Assembly (NCBI RefSeq): GCF_014270105.1
Contig: NZ_JACNMF010000004.1
Location: 124,001 to 188,000, forward strand
Length of the DNA: 64,000 nucleotides
Source of the DNA: Hyunsoonleella aquatilis
Lineage (GTDB): Bacteria; Bacteroidota; Bacteroidia; Flavobacteriales; Flavobacteriaceae
Reading direction: 5' to 3'
In this document: positions 8,526 through 16,990 of the stretch, piece after piece
Position numbering within the stretch: the first letter of the stretch is position 1
Layout: each line of letters starts with the position of its first letter
Notes under the pieces: model-generated
The model's input: only the letters and a program-made list of their open reading frames with translations
Databases searched by the model: none
What the model was told of the DNA's origin: nothing
Position numbers and translations under genes: made by a program

Positions 8526-9527
8526 TTACCTCCTCAAAGCTCCAGAAGTATCCCCTTCCATAAGGTTTTGTACATTTTCAAGAGAAACGGTATTCACGTC
8601 TCCTGGAACGGTATGCTTTAGAGCGCAGGCGGCTGAAGCAAAATCTAAAGCTTGCTTATCTTCATAGTGCAATAATCCATAAATGAGACCCGCCGCAAAA
8701 GCATCACCTGTTCCAACACGATCTATTATGTGTGAGATATTAAGCATATCAGTTTTAATATACGCTTTGCCATTCCAAAGTTTACCTTGAATCTGGTGAT
8801 GCGAAGCGCTTATAGTTCTTCTTGTTTTCTTAACAATTTTTTTGATATTAGGATAAACATCTATCAATTTCTTGGCTAATATTTGGAATTTATCACCAGG
8901 ATCTCCCAATCCAAACATCTGGTTTATTCCATTACTACTTGTAATCACCACATCGCAGTGTTCTACCAAATTTGGAATGACTTCTTGCATGGTCTTTCCA
9001 TATTTCCACATGTTACTCCTAGAATTGATATCTCCAGAAACTGTAATCCCCATTTCATTGGCTGTTTTGATAGCATCGAGACAACACTTTGCTGCTCCTT
9101 CTGAAATTGCTGGTGTTATGCCTGTCCAATGAAACCAATCGGCATCCTTTAGAACATCTTCCCAATTCACCATAGAAGGTTCTATTAAAGAGAATGCGGA
9201 TCCTTCTCTTTCGTAAATAACCTCACTAGGCCTGTGCACAGCTCCCTTCTCTAAAAAGTACTTCCCAATCATATCATCACCATAAATAACATGCTCAGTG
9301 CTTAACCAATGTCTTCGCAAAAACTGTGTCGCTGCTTTACCAAGGGCATTATTTGGAAAGCGTGTAACATGGGATGCTTTCATACCCAAATAAGCACATG
9401 AGATGGCAACATTTGCTTCACCTCCTCCATAAACAAGATCAAAAGAAGATGCCTGAGAAAATTTTTCGTAACCTGGAGGTGATAAACGCATCATTACCTC
9501 ACCAAATGTTATTAATTTTTTAGCCAT
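8526..9527 (-). CDS. kdgK: 2-keto-3-deoxygluconate kinase (PfkB family)
   Basis: PfkB/ribokinase-fold kinase of 333 residues, cytoplasmic. Visible: the N-terminal GGGEANVA motif (34-41) and the ATP/catalytic signature DRVGTGDAFAAG with D275 as the probable base. In alginate catabolism KDG kinase makes KDPG, which an aldolase splits. Gene order (lyases on both sides) supports KDG as substrate. Because the carrageenan block encodes a galactonate dehydratase and an aldolase but no kinase of its own here, this enzyme may also serve 2-keto-3-deoxygalactonate; that is inference. The spacer to the PL6 gene upstream is only 5 bp, indicating co-transcription. Confidence 0.88.
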   Translation of the reverse strand: MAKKLITFGEVMMRLSPPGYEKFSQASSFDLVYGGGEANVAISCAYLGMKASHVTRFPNNALGKAATQFLRRHWLSTEHVIYGDDMIGKYFLEKGAVHRPSEVIYEREGSAFSLIEPSMVNWEDVLKDADWFHWTGITPAISEGAAKCCLDAIKTANEMGITVSGDINSRSNMWKYGKTMQEVIPNLVEHCDVVITSSNGINQMFGLGDPGDKFQILAKKLIDVYPNIKKIVKKTRRTISASHHQIQGKLWNGKAYIKTDMLNISHIIDRVGTGDAFAAGLIYGLLHYEDKQALDFASAACALKHTVPGDVNTVSLENVQNLMEGDTSGALRR

Positions 9528-9532
9528 AATTT

Positions 9533-11845
9533 CTAGTACATCAACTTCATTTTAAGGTTTTCTTCAACAACTATTTTTCCAGAATTGATAACTGTATTGT
9601 TGGTATGGGAATTATTCTTGGCTCCCCAAAGCAGGGCCACCAATTTTACAGGGTTATTCTTAAATGTGTTATTTGAAATATCTACATTCACGATACCTCC
9701 GGTATTTATTAAAATACCGTTCTCTTCTTTTGCACCACAATTTGTGAATGTACTATTAGAAACAAGAAGGTTTCCGCCAATGGTGGATTCGTCATACCCC
9801 CCTCGGTAGTAATCGATAACATTTTGTTTTACGTTTGAAAAATGGCAATTGTCTATTGTTAAATACTCGGTGTTGTAATCGCCTTTATCGTTGGTTTCTT
9901 CTGATAATTCCAAACCATTTTCACAATTGGAAATAGAGGTATTTTTAAAGGTGATACGCTCTGCAAACGATTGTTTATATACTTTTAGAGCAAAGTTAAA
10001 ATCACTGATGTTGCTACTCGAAACCGATAGTCCAAAATGGGTGTACATATTCTCTTTAAGGGTAGCAAATGCGTGTTGATTTCCTGTTCCTTTTAAAGAA
10101 ACCTCTTCAAGCGTTAAGAACCCTTCGGGATGCAATTCGAACAAAGGCGTGTTGTTTTCCTCTCCATAAAAAAGAACTGCCTTTGACTTGTCTTTCATTT
10201 TGATGGTGATACTTTTATTGATAATTAAAGGATTTGAAATAGCATGTTTTCCATTTCCTAAAACGATAATATCCCCATTTTCGGCTTTATCAATTTTTTC
10301 TTGAAGATTATCATTGATTTCAACAGTAATGATTGCGGGTTCCCTAGCTTCAACTTCATCTGAAAACCATGAGGGACCATATTTGGATTTATCTAAAATA
10401 GAAGGCACATTTGTATCAACATCAACCACCGCACCAATACTATTATTTTCATTTCTGGAATTACCAAAAAGGTCTTTTGATATGTTTTCAAACTCAAAAC
10501 CTTGATAAGGTTCTATATCAATATTTGATGACGGTAAGAATATATTTTCAGCAACTTTCTTCAATTCAAAATTGACACTTTTAATACCATCATCGTAGTT
10601 TTTATAAGGCACACCTTGGTTATTAATTGCATTGCTTTTAAAGGTAACGCCCTCAGCTTCATCATGTTCCACAACAGGAGATTTATCGCCTGTCTCGTTA
10701 TAAAGCACATTATTGGCTATCAAGGTTCTTAAAGGTCTTGCAGAACGAATTTCCGAAGGAGGCAGCACATCTTTTTGAGCTAAATTTTGCCCCACGCCAA
10801 ATTGCCATGGCGAATCACAATTCACATAGGTGTTATAGGCAACCACAACGTCCGTTACCTGATTGTAACGATTTAAAGGCGATTTTGGAATACCGTTCAT
10901 TACGGCCAACGGACTTCTAAAACTCTTTCCTTTTAGGTTGTAGAAATAATTGTTGGTCACCCAATGCCCAGTATTAATAATTCTGATGCCACCAATATTT
11001 CCATTTTTACCGTCACCTATAAAATAATTCCCGTCAATGGTACAGTAATTACCGTGCCTCGTTACTAAAGACCCTTCGCTTTTGTAAAACACGTTATTTC
11101 TAAACTCGTTGAAATTGGTTTTACTTGAAATAATTTCGACCTCGCCATTACATTCCTCAAACAGATTATTGGCCACTAGCGTATAACTTGGCGACATAGA
11201 CGAATAACTATCGCCAATCTGAATAGTTTCTCCACTGGCACCACCTTTAGGCGGACGTGGCCCAAAATGGTTATTTAGAATTTGATGGTAATTGTTGATG
11301 TGTTCATTGCCTTTTAAATCCACACGAATGGTAGGCCCACGATTGGTTTTACCCCTGATATAGCAATTGCTCAAGGTATTATGTCTACCCCAAAATTGTA
11401 CCCAGCGATCTGAATCATCACGATTCATTTTATTGAAATCTTCTATAACACAATTTGTAACCGTACAATGATTTCCAATAGTCTCATCGTCTATTCGAAA
11501 CTCCACCACGGCATCGCTTGGCGAATAGCCATTTCTAAAATGAAGGCCGTCAACTACTAAATGGCTCCCTCCAAATTTTAAATTGGAAACACCTTCAATA
11601 AATACCTTTCCAGGGGTTTCTGCTTGGATAATAATGGGGTTACTTTCTGTCCCTTCGGCATCAAATTTTATCTCAACATCCTTCCAAACTCCATTGGTCA
11701 AAATAATATGATCGCCTTCTTTACTGTTGTCAATGGCCTCATTAAGTTCTTCAATATTAGATACTTGAATTAAACTTGTTAATTTTTTCTGTTCGCATGA
11801 AGTTAAAGCAAACGCTATAAGAATAATTGTTAATATTTTTTTCAT
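9533..11845 (-). CDS. PL6 alginate lyase, two-domain beta-helix lipoprotein
   Basis: The start is placed at the ATG at 11845, which gives a clean lipoprotein signal (ILIAFALTSC). A longer in-frame start at 11902 would overlap the upstream gene. The product has 770 residues. The N-terminal right-handed beta-helix is PL6/chondroitinase-B-like: NHFG at 192-195, GGASGETIQIG at 201-211, E235, E237, K242 and R263. The E-E-K-R spacing equals that of E243/E245/K250/R271 in chondroitinase B, so the catalytic Lys/Arg pair and calcium ligands are intact. A second beta-helix fills about 500-770, as in longer PL6 enzymes. Probably depolymerises alginate, often MG-rich stretches. Confidence 0.9.
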   Translation of the reverse strand: MKKILTIILIAFALTSCEQKKLTSLIQVSNIEELNEAIDNSKEGDHIILTNGVWKDVEIKFDAEGTESNPIIIQAETPGKVFIEGVSNLKFGGSHLVVDGLHFRNGYSPSDAVVEFRIDDETIGNHCTVTNCVIEDFNKMNRDDSDRWVQFWGRHNTLSNCYIRGKTNRGPTIRVDLKGNEHINNYHQILNNHFGPRPPKGGASGETIQIGDSYSSMSPSYTLVANNLFEECNGEVEIISSKTNFNEFRNNVFYKSEGSLVTRHGNYCTIDGNYFIGDGKNGNIGGIRIINTGHWVTNNYFYNLKGKSFRSPLAVMNGIPKSPLNRYNQVTDVVVAYNTYVNCDSPWQFGVGQNLAQKDVLPPSEIRSARPLRTLIANNVLYNETGDKSPVVEHDEAEGVTFKSNAINNQGVPYKNYDDGIKSVNFELKKVAENIFLPSSNIDIEPYQGFEFENISKDLFGNSRNENNSIGAVVDVDTNVPSILDKSKYGPSWFSDEVEAREPAIITVEINDNLQEKIDKAENGDIIVLGNGKHAISNPLIINKSITIKMKDKSKAVLFYGEENNTPLFELHPEGFLTLEEVSLKGTGNQHAFATLKENMYTHFGLSVSSSNISDFNFALKVYKQSFAERITFKNTSISNCENGLELSEETNDKGDYNTEYLTIDNCHFSNVKQNVIDYYRGGYDESTIGGNLLVSNSTFTNCGAKEENGILINTGGIVNVDISNNTFKNNPVKLVALLWGAKNNSHTNNTVINSGKIVVEENLKMKLMY

Positions 11846-11886
11846 GATTAGTTTAGTTTTACTTTTATGGTGTTCAAAGCTTTTGG

Positions 11887-12843
11887 CTATGCGGATTGCC
11901 ATAACTTTTGAACCGTATTCAGATCTCTTTTCATGGCGTCATAAACCACTTTTTTGTCTATTGAAATTTTACTATGCCCCTTTTCCGCGCCACCCAAATC
12001 ATATTCCAAATGCAGTGAGACAGGTGGATTTAATTTATGCTTTTTAAGAAGCTTAAAGTATTTTGAGAAATCTACCATTCCATCGCCCATTGGCACGTTA
12101 ATAGGCTTCCATTGGCCATTAACTTTTCCCCATTTAAAGTCCTTCAATACGATAGTTTTTATTTTTGGATGCAGAAGCTGAAAGCCGTTTTCCCATGAAA
12201 ATCCACCTTCCACAATAGCGTGCCTTATATCGTATTGTGTTCCAAAATAATCAGGATTTACAGTTTTTAACATTTCATGTATTTCCCAAAAAGATGCCCC
12301 TATACTAGTACCAGCATGATTTTGATAGCACCCTACGACACCAAGTTTTTTATTAAGTTCTCCAAGTTTTTTGATTTCATTCTGATAATGATTTAAGGAT
12401 TCCTTTAGGGATAAATCTTTCTTAAATTTAAACCAATTTGTTCTGTAATACTCAATTCCCAAAGTTGAGGCAGTATTCAATATTTGAACATCTAAAGGAT
12501 TCTCAACGCTCCCAATACTAGTCGTAATCATTTTACACACCGCACCACCTTCTTTAATTTCGGTAATGGCCTTTGGCAAGTCTAATACTACTGATTCAGG
12601 AAGTACATGACCATTCGGGCGCACAGTTAAATCTACTCCATTAAAACCCATCTCAGAAGCCATGGCTCCAGTTTCCTTATAATCCAAAAATTGCAAGTGT
12701 TTGGAGAAAATATGAACCGATAATTTATCATCGTATGAAACATTTTCTAGAGCAAAAAGAGGATTTAGGATATTAACAAAAGGAATTATACTTCCCACAA
12801 GGGCGGTTTTCTTGATAAAATCTCTTCTATTTTGATGTGGCAA
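11887..12843 (-). CDS. Tat-exported sugar phosphate isomerase/epimerase-like TIM barrel protein
   Basis: First gene of operon A, 318 residues. The start codon is TTG at 12843; a stop codon lies two codons upstream and no ATG precedes the conserved part. The N-terminus has a twin-arginine signal (RRDFIKKTAL, then a hydrophobic run to LFA). The rest is a xylose-isomerase-like TIM barrel (AP endonuclease 2 family) with a metal-site-like EYDLGGAEKGH stretch near the C-terminus. The substrate is unknown; in this operon it may isomerise or epimerise a uronate or unsaturated sugar in the periplasm. Family clear, function not. Confidence 0.7.
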   Translation of the reverse strand: MPHQNRRDFIKKTALVGSIIPFVNILNPLFALENVSYDDKLSVHIFSKHLQFLDYKETGAMASEMGFNGVDLTVRPNGHVLPESVVLDLPKAITEIKEGGAVCKMITTSIGSVENPLDVQILNTASTLGIEYYRTNWFKFKKDLSLKESLNHYQNEIKKLGELNKKLGVVGCYQNHAGTSIGASFWEIHEMLKTVNPDYFGTQYDIRHAIVEGGFSWENGFQLLHPKIKTIVLKDFKWGKVNGQWKPINVPMGDGMVDFSKYFKLLKKHKLNPPVSLHLEYDLGGAEKGHSKISIDKKVVYDAMKRDLNTVQKLWQSA

Positions 12844-12860
12844 TTTAGCTTAATTTTAAA

Positions 12861-12913
12861 TTGGTTTACCAGTTTGGTTTACCAAAAGTAATAATATTTT
12901 TTGAGCGACCAAA
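12861..12913 (-). promoter_or_regulatory. Alginate promoter and operator, copy 3 (operon A)
   Basis: Operator at 12861-12886 with two TTGGTTTACCA half-units 13 bp apart. The minus-strand -7 box TACTTTTG is at 12883-12890 and the -33 TTTG at 12910-12913, with a 19-bp spacer. It drives the seven-gene operon A, whose first codon is at 12843. Overlap of operator and -7 box suggests repression, lifted by an alginate-derived inducer. The regulator (a GntR-type protein would suit) is not in the window. Confidence 0.8.
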
Positions 12914-13304
12914 TTTTTTAACACGAAAGCCTGAAAATTAAACCATCTTGACTAGAACAAGAAATGCCTTTTGGTGTTAGCTTTGAGCCGAGCTATCGAA
13001 AACCTGCATATTTTCGAATTTAAAAAAATATCTAAGCGAGTGGGCCATTTAATGCCCCATAATACAAAACGGAGTAGATAAAAAAACGGAGGACCTGTTA
13101 ATTTTAACAAATTCTCAGTTCTAGTGACCTCAAAAGGGAAAAGTTCAAACTTTTTAAAAGACATCGGATCGCTCAAAGAGTTTTAATATTTCCATTATAA
13201 TTTAAATATAAAATTATGAATATACAGTGTAATTACTGGATAATTAAGACATAATACTTGAGGCAACAACTCATTATATTTGAGGTATTTAATCATGATT
13301 TAGA
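12914..13304. other. Intergenic region between the divergent alginate operon and the 13305 gene
   Basis: About 390 bp. TATATTTG at 13275-13282 is a good -7 box for the plus-strand gene at 13305, but no -33 box at the right distance was found. A 74-codon minus ORF at 12952-13176 has no recognisable domain, no credible leader and an unusual composition; it was not called as a gene. Nothing else was recognised. Confidence 0.5.
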
Positions 13305-14474
13305 ATGAAAACCATATTTCAGAGGATCCTAATTTGTATTGTCTTAATTTCAACCAGCATTGGATATTCCCAAAACGATAAGATCGAAATCAACGGAATT
13401 ATTTTGGACGAAGCACAGATGCCCGTTCCATTTGTGGCCGTCGGTATTGTTAAAAAATACATAGGTACTTCGAGTACGGAAGACGGTGAATTTTCATTTT
13501 TTGTAACAAAAAATGAGCTGCAGGATTCGCTTTCAATCTCAAGTTTGGGCTTTGACCCTTACAGTATAAAAGTTGCCGATTATTTAAAACTTGAAAAGAA
13601 GGAAATTGTACTAAAAGAAACGATTACTGAATTGGATGTGGTTAAACTTTTAACTCCAAAAGACTACGTAATTAATGCCATGGAGCGCCTGAAGGAAAAC
13701 ACCTTATCAGAACCCCACAGGCTTGAAATGCTATACAGAAGGACAACTACGGAGGCTGATAAGCCAAAATTCTTAATTGAGAATTATATTTTATTGAGAG
13801 ACAAGGGTCCTGCTTACGGCCCAAGTGTCATTCAGGTTGCAGAATCCCGAAAATCGGCAGATTATCGCATTTGGAAGGGTAAGCAATGGCAACATTCCGT
13901 AAACAGCCTGTTTAATTTAAATCCTTTTAGGCCTCACCAATCCCAACATAAAAGAAATCTAAAAAAATTTAATTGGAAAAAGATCGGGGAATCATCCTAT
14001 GAAGGTGAAGATGTATTGGTAATCAAAGGGCAAAATCCAGATATTGATTGGGAAAAAATAACAATGTATATCGGTGTTGATTCTTATAAAGTGTATCGCA
14101 TTGAACGCGGTCCCTCCCTTTTCATTTACAAAAAGCACAACAGCGGAAAACTTGTTTTAAGCTACTTTAAAAACGAGTGGAAACTTAAAAAACATATGGT
14201 TCCCAAGGAATACCACAATACTGATGCCGAAACCTCGCATTATAAAACCGAGGCATTTGTTTACAGCACCAGTACGGATAAAAAAGAAGTTCGAAAGGTT
14301 TACCCTTTTGGTGGCGATACAGATATGGGAATTATTGAATTGCCATATAATCCCGATTTTTGGAAAAACCTGAGTATGCCACCAGACACTAAATTTTATA
14401 AAAGTCTTAAAGAAGGATTGGAGAGCAATTACGGAGTGCCTTTGGAAACCCAGTTTGAATTGGTGAATCAATAA
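13305..14474 (+). CDS. Secreted carboxypeptidase-regulatory-like domain protein
   Basis: Protein of 389 residues with a signal peptide (cleavage near GYSQ). Residues 25-105 are a carboxypeptidase-D regulatory-like beta-sandwich (GIILDEAQMPVPFVAVGI, then the GEFSF turn). The rest resembles the uncharacterised C-terminal half of many Bacteroidetes proteins of this type. It is one of only two plus-strand genes, and its stop is 25 bp from the stop of the GH82 gene (tail to tail). It probably separates the alginate and carrageenan blocks and need not belong to either. No catalytic motif was seen. Confidence 0.6.
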   Translation: MKTIFQRILICIVLISTSIGYSQNDKIEINGIILDEAQMPVPFVAVGIVKKYIGTSSTEDGEFSFFVTKNELQDSLSISSLGFDPYSIKVADYLKLEKKEIVLKETITELDVVKLLTPKDYVINAMERLKENTLSEPHRLEMLYRRTTTEADKPKFLIENYILLRDKGPAYGPSVIQVAESRKSADYRIWKGKQWQHSVNSLFNLNPFRPHQSQHKRNLKKFNWKKIGESSYEGEDVLVIKGQNPDIDWEKITMYIGVDSYKVYRIERGPSLFIYKKHNSGKLVLSYFKNEWKLKKHMVPKEYHNTDAETSHYKTEAFVYSTSTDKKEVRKVYPFGGDTDMGIIELPYNPDFWKNLSMPPDTKFYKSLKEGLESNYGVPLETQFELVNQ

Positions 14475-14499
14475 TAATTTTTCAAAATCTGTGGTTGGC

Positions 14500-15855
14500 T
14501 TACTTAAAAGTAGATTGTAATGGGTTTTGAGTATTTCGCTCTTTAGGTTTAATAAAAATTGTGGCTGATCGCTGATTCTCGCAATTCTCAAAATCGTTCA
14601 AGGTGCTACTGGTTATAAATCCATTTTTAGGTACTTCTGGTGAGAATCCTGAGTGTTTTACATCATCTACATCAATCTGATAAGTTCCTTCTGGATTATT
14701 AAAAGATTTGTAACCATCTAATGATGTATAGTACACCGCAGATAGAGCTGGTGCTTTGTAAGATTCATTATCAAGATTTTTTTCAACACTTATATACTCG
14801 CGCAAAGCGCAGGGAATAAACTTTAATCGCATAGCCCTTACCTGGGCTTGGTTACCGTATTCTGCAAAAACATTTGCAATTACAGAGTCTTCTGAAAATG
14901 TACCTGCAACGTGCCCTGTACCTAGCTGATCTTTTTTCCGGGAAAGGAACCCAAAATTAATGGCTACGGAAGCTTCGCAACTAATAGTGCTTATATTTCT
15001 TATATCTACAACACCTTGATGAATGGTATGTGGAGATATCATAACAGCATGAGCACCATTCTTGCAAGAAATATTTCTACCGTATATATTATTCATTACT
15101 ATTGTCTTATCGGTAAGATATCTATCAGCCAAACCTTTATAACCTGATTCCAGTCGTAGTGTTACGCCACCTATACCTTGTAAATTTCTAAACAATAAGT
15201 CCTGCCCTACCTGAATTTGAACAACACCATACCCATAGTGTGCATTTTCAACTCCAATATTTTCTATAATACCAAATGAAGGAAAAAAAGCTGGTGTACC
15301 GCCAACAGCCTCTGACGTAATGGCGTTAAACTTAGTATTGTTATCAATAACCTTAAAATCCGCAATCTTAAAATTCTGTGCGTTACCAAGTTGAAACGCC
15401 CTAATTTTTTCGTTCGGTTTAAAATTTGAAAAATCGAAAGTAAACGTTCCTTTATCAAAACCTTGAAAACTCCAATTTGTTACCTTATTAAATCCATTTT
15501 GGTATCCAGCCCTAAACAGAGCATTCTTAGGGGTTTTGGTTTTGAAAATCGTACCTGACTCTACTTTGATATGTACATTGGACTTCATGTGTATTTGTTC
15601 CAGAACATAAGTGTCAGACTTAATTATGAGAACCCCACCACCCCGGCTTTCAAGTTCATCTATTTTGTATTGCAAACTCCTACTATCATTAAAAGCGTTA
15701 GAAAATTCTAAAATATTAACATCGTGAACAATTGGATTAAAGAAATAACTATCATCTGGAAGTTTTCTATCCAGCGGACTACTTTGAGACACTCCATGCA
15801 AAGAGCATATCAGAAATAATATTTTTATAAATATTTGATTTTTTTTATTTATCAT
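14500..15855 (-). CDS. cgiA: GH82 iota-carrageenase-like beta-helix enzyme with one substituted catalytic position
   Basis: The start is taken at the ATG at 15855 (clean signal peptide to GVSQS, no overlap); a longer in-frame start at 15918 would run into the upstream gene. The product has 451 residues. It is recognisably GH82 by comparison with Alteromonas CgiA as I remember it: QIHMKSNVHIKVES, the FSFQG/VDF region, GYGVVQ, GGVTLRLES and MISPHTI. Equivalents of CgiA Q222, E245 and H281 are Q213, E236 and H276. The CgiA D247 position is G238, so one reported catalytic acid is missing. Expected to attack iota-type or hybrid carrageenan outside the cytoplasm, or to have shifted specificity. It is the last gene of the 28634-14500 operon. 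Confidence 0.8.
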   Translation of the reverse strand: MINKKNQIFIKILFLICSLHGVSQSSPLDRKLPDDSYFFNPIVHDVNILEFSNAFNDSRSLQYKIDELESRGGGVLIIKSDTYVLEQIHMKSNVHIKVESGTIFKTKTPKNALFRAGYQNGFNKVTNWSFQGFDKGTFTFDFSNFKPNEKIRAFQLGNAQNFKIADFKVIDNNTKFNAITSEAVGGTPAFFPSFGIIENIGVENAHYGYGVVQIQVGQDLLFRNLQGIGGVTLRLESGYKGLADRYLTDKTIVMNNIYGRNISCKNGAHAVMISPHTIHQGVVDIRNISTISCEASVAINFGFLSRKKDQLGTGHVAGTFSEDSVIANVFAEYGNQAQVRAMRLKFIPCALREYISVEKNLDNESYKAPALSAVYYTSLDGYKSFNNPEGTYQIDVDDVKHSGFSPEVPKNGFITSSTLNDFENCENQRSATIFIKPKERNTQNPLQSTFK

Positions 15856-15862
15856 ATTTAGC

Positions 15863-16990
15863 TTATAATCTACTTTTATTCTTTTGATAAAATACCTCCA
15901 AATCTTGTTCATTTGCATTCAAGGCTTTATGATTTTTTAAAAACCAATATACTCGTCTGGCTATTAAAAAATCTGATTCTAATAAAGGAACTACATTATT
16001 TAAAAGTATCTCTGAGTAGTGTTGTTTCTTTTCCATAAGATTCAGAAGCATTGATACTTCTTGATAAGAGCTTAAACTACCAAATGTTGTACTCAAATCA
16101 TCTAATTGGATTTTTGGAACATCAGAAGCATTTTGCAATGATTGTATTACTACCAATTTTTGTTTTTTACTACCTTCAAAAAATAGTCGCTTTGTTGCAT
16201 CATAATACAATTCAGAAGGTGCCTTCTCAAAATAACCAAATGCTTTCTTCAACAAAGCTTCATCTTTCAAAACTTTAAGAATAATGGTGTCGATAATTTC
16301 TTTTGAAAACAAATCCCTTCTATTCAATTCGTTAATAGCAATATTGAAATAGGTTTCATTTTCTTTTAAAATAAAATCTTGAAGTTGTGTGAGCGACAAG
16401 GATTTTCCCGTTATATTTTTAATTTTTGAAACCACCTCTCCATTCGCCCAATGCCAAAGGGTATAACAGGTTAAAGCGGCCCCAGGCACGGTGTCCTTTT
16501 CGTCCAGTTCTAAAGCAGTTGGGCCAGAAACTGCATCCAGGTCATCAATATCCGATTCTTGAGGAACCGAAAGGATTTCGTCGTAGTACACATCCTTAAA
16601 TGGCGAATTAGGATTCGCCATAATACTTTGAATTTTTAGGTAATCTTCAGGTTCGAAAAGATCGGCTTCATATTTTTCAAGAGTCCGGCCTTTAGCAATT
16701 TTATACTTTTGATATTCTCCTATGTTGTTCCAATATAACGTTACAGGAATCTCTTTGCATACTTGCTTCAAACAGATAACAGAATAAACGTCCATCACAT
16801 ACTGAACGGGATATCCATCTTCATTTTGAATTTCTTGAAGAATCGCATTTACCGGTTTTTTTTCTCCTGGATGATTTATAAGTACGTCATGCAAAATTGT
16901 TTTGTTGATTGCTTGCCTCTTTTCAAAATTGTAGAGCAATAAAATTGGCAAAAACAACCACAAGTATGTTTTAACAAAAGATATCATCAT
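15863..16990 (-). CDS. Unknown membrane-anchored protein with an FMN-binding-like segment and helical C-terminus
   Basis: Starts at ATG 16990, overlapping the stop of the FAD oxidoreductase gene (ATGA), so translation is probably coupled. The product has 375 residues. Residues 4-20 form one hydrophobic N-terminal anchor or signal. Two cysteines sit in ICLKQVCKE (C73, C78). Residues 150-181 read DLDAVSGPTA followed by VPGAALTCYTLWHW; DAVSGPTA resembles the DxVSGAT segment that carries covalent FMN in NqrC/RnfG-type domains, with Pro for Ala. The C-terminal half is helical and HEAT-like. Family and function are unknown; a redox partner of the neighbouring flavoprotein is inference. Confidence 0.55.
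   Translation of the reverse strand: MMISFVKTYLWLFLPILLLYNFEKRQAINKTILHDVLINHPGEKKPVNAILQEIQNEDGYPVQYVMDVYSVICLKQVCKEIPVTLYWNNIGEYQKYKIAKGRTLEKYEADLFEPEDYLKIQSIMANPNSPFKDVYYDEILSVPQESDIDDLDAVSGPTALELDEKDTVPGAALTCYTLWHWANGEVVSKIKNITGKSLSLTQLQDFILKENETYFNIAINELNRRDLFSKEIIDTIILKVLKDEALLKKAFGYFEKAPSELYYDATKRLFFEGSKKQKLVVIQSLQNASDVPKIQLDDLSTTFGSLSSYQEVSMLLNLMEKKQHYSEILLNNVVPLLESDFLIARRVYWFLKNHKALNANEQDLEVFYQKNKSRL

Noticed and set aside
12952-13176. 74-codon minus-strand ORF upstream of operon A
   Set aside because: No recognisable domain, no good leader or promoter, unusual composition; it lies upstream of the operon A promoter and is probably chance.
14157-14591. 144-codon minus ORF across the 13305 and GH82 gene ends
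   Set aside because: Lies opposite the carboxypeptidase-regulatory-like gene and overlaps the GH82 end; a shadow frame without features.
15863-16990. Calling the 375-residue protein a true NqrC/RnfG-type FMN protein
   Set aside because: Only a short segment (DAVSGPTA) resembles the FMN site and it has Pro where Ala is usual; kept as an unknown with a hypothesis.
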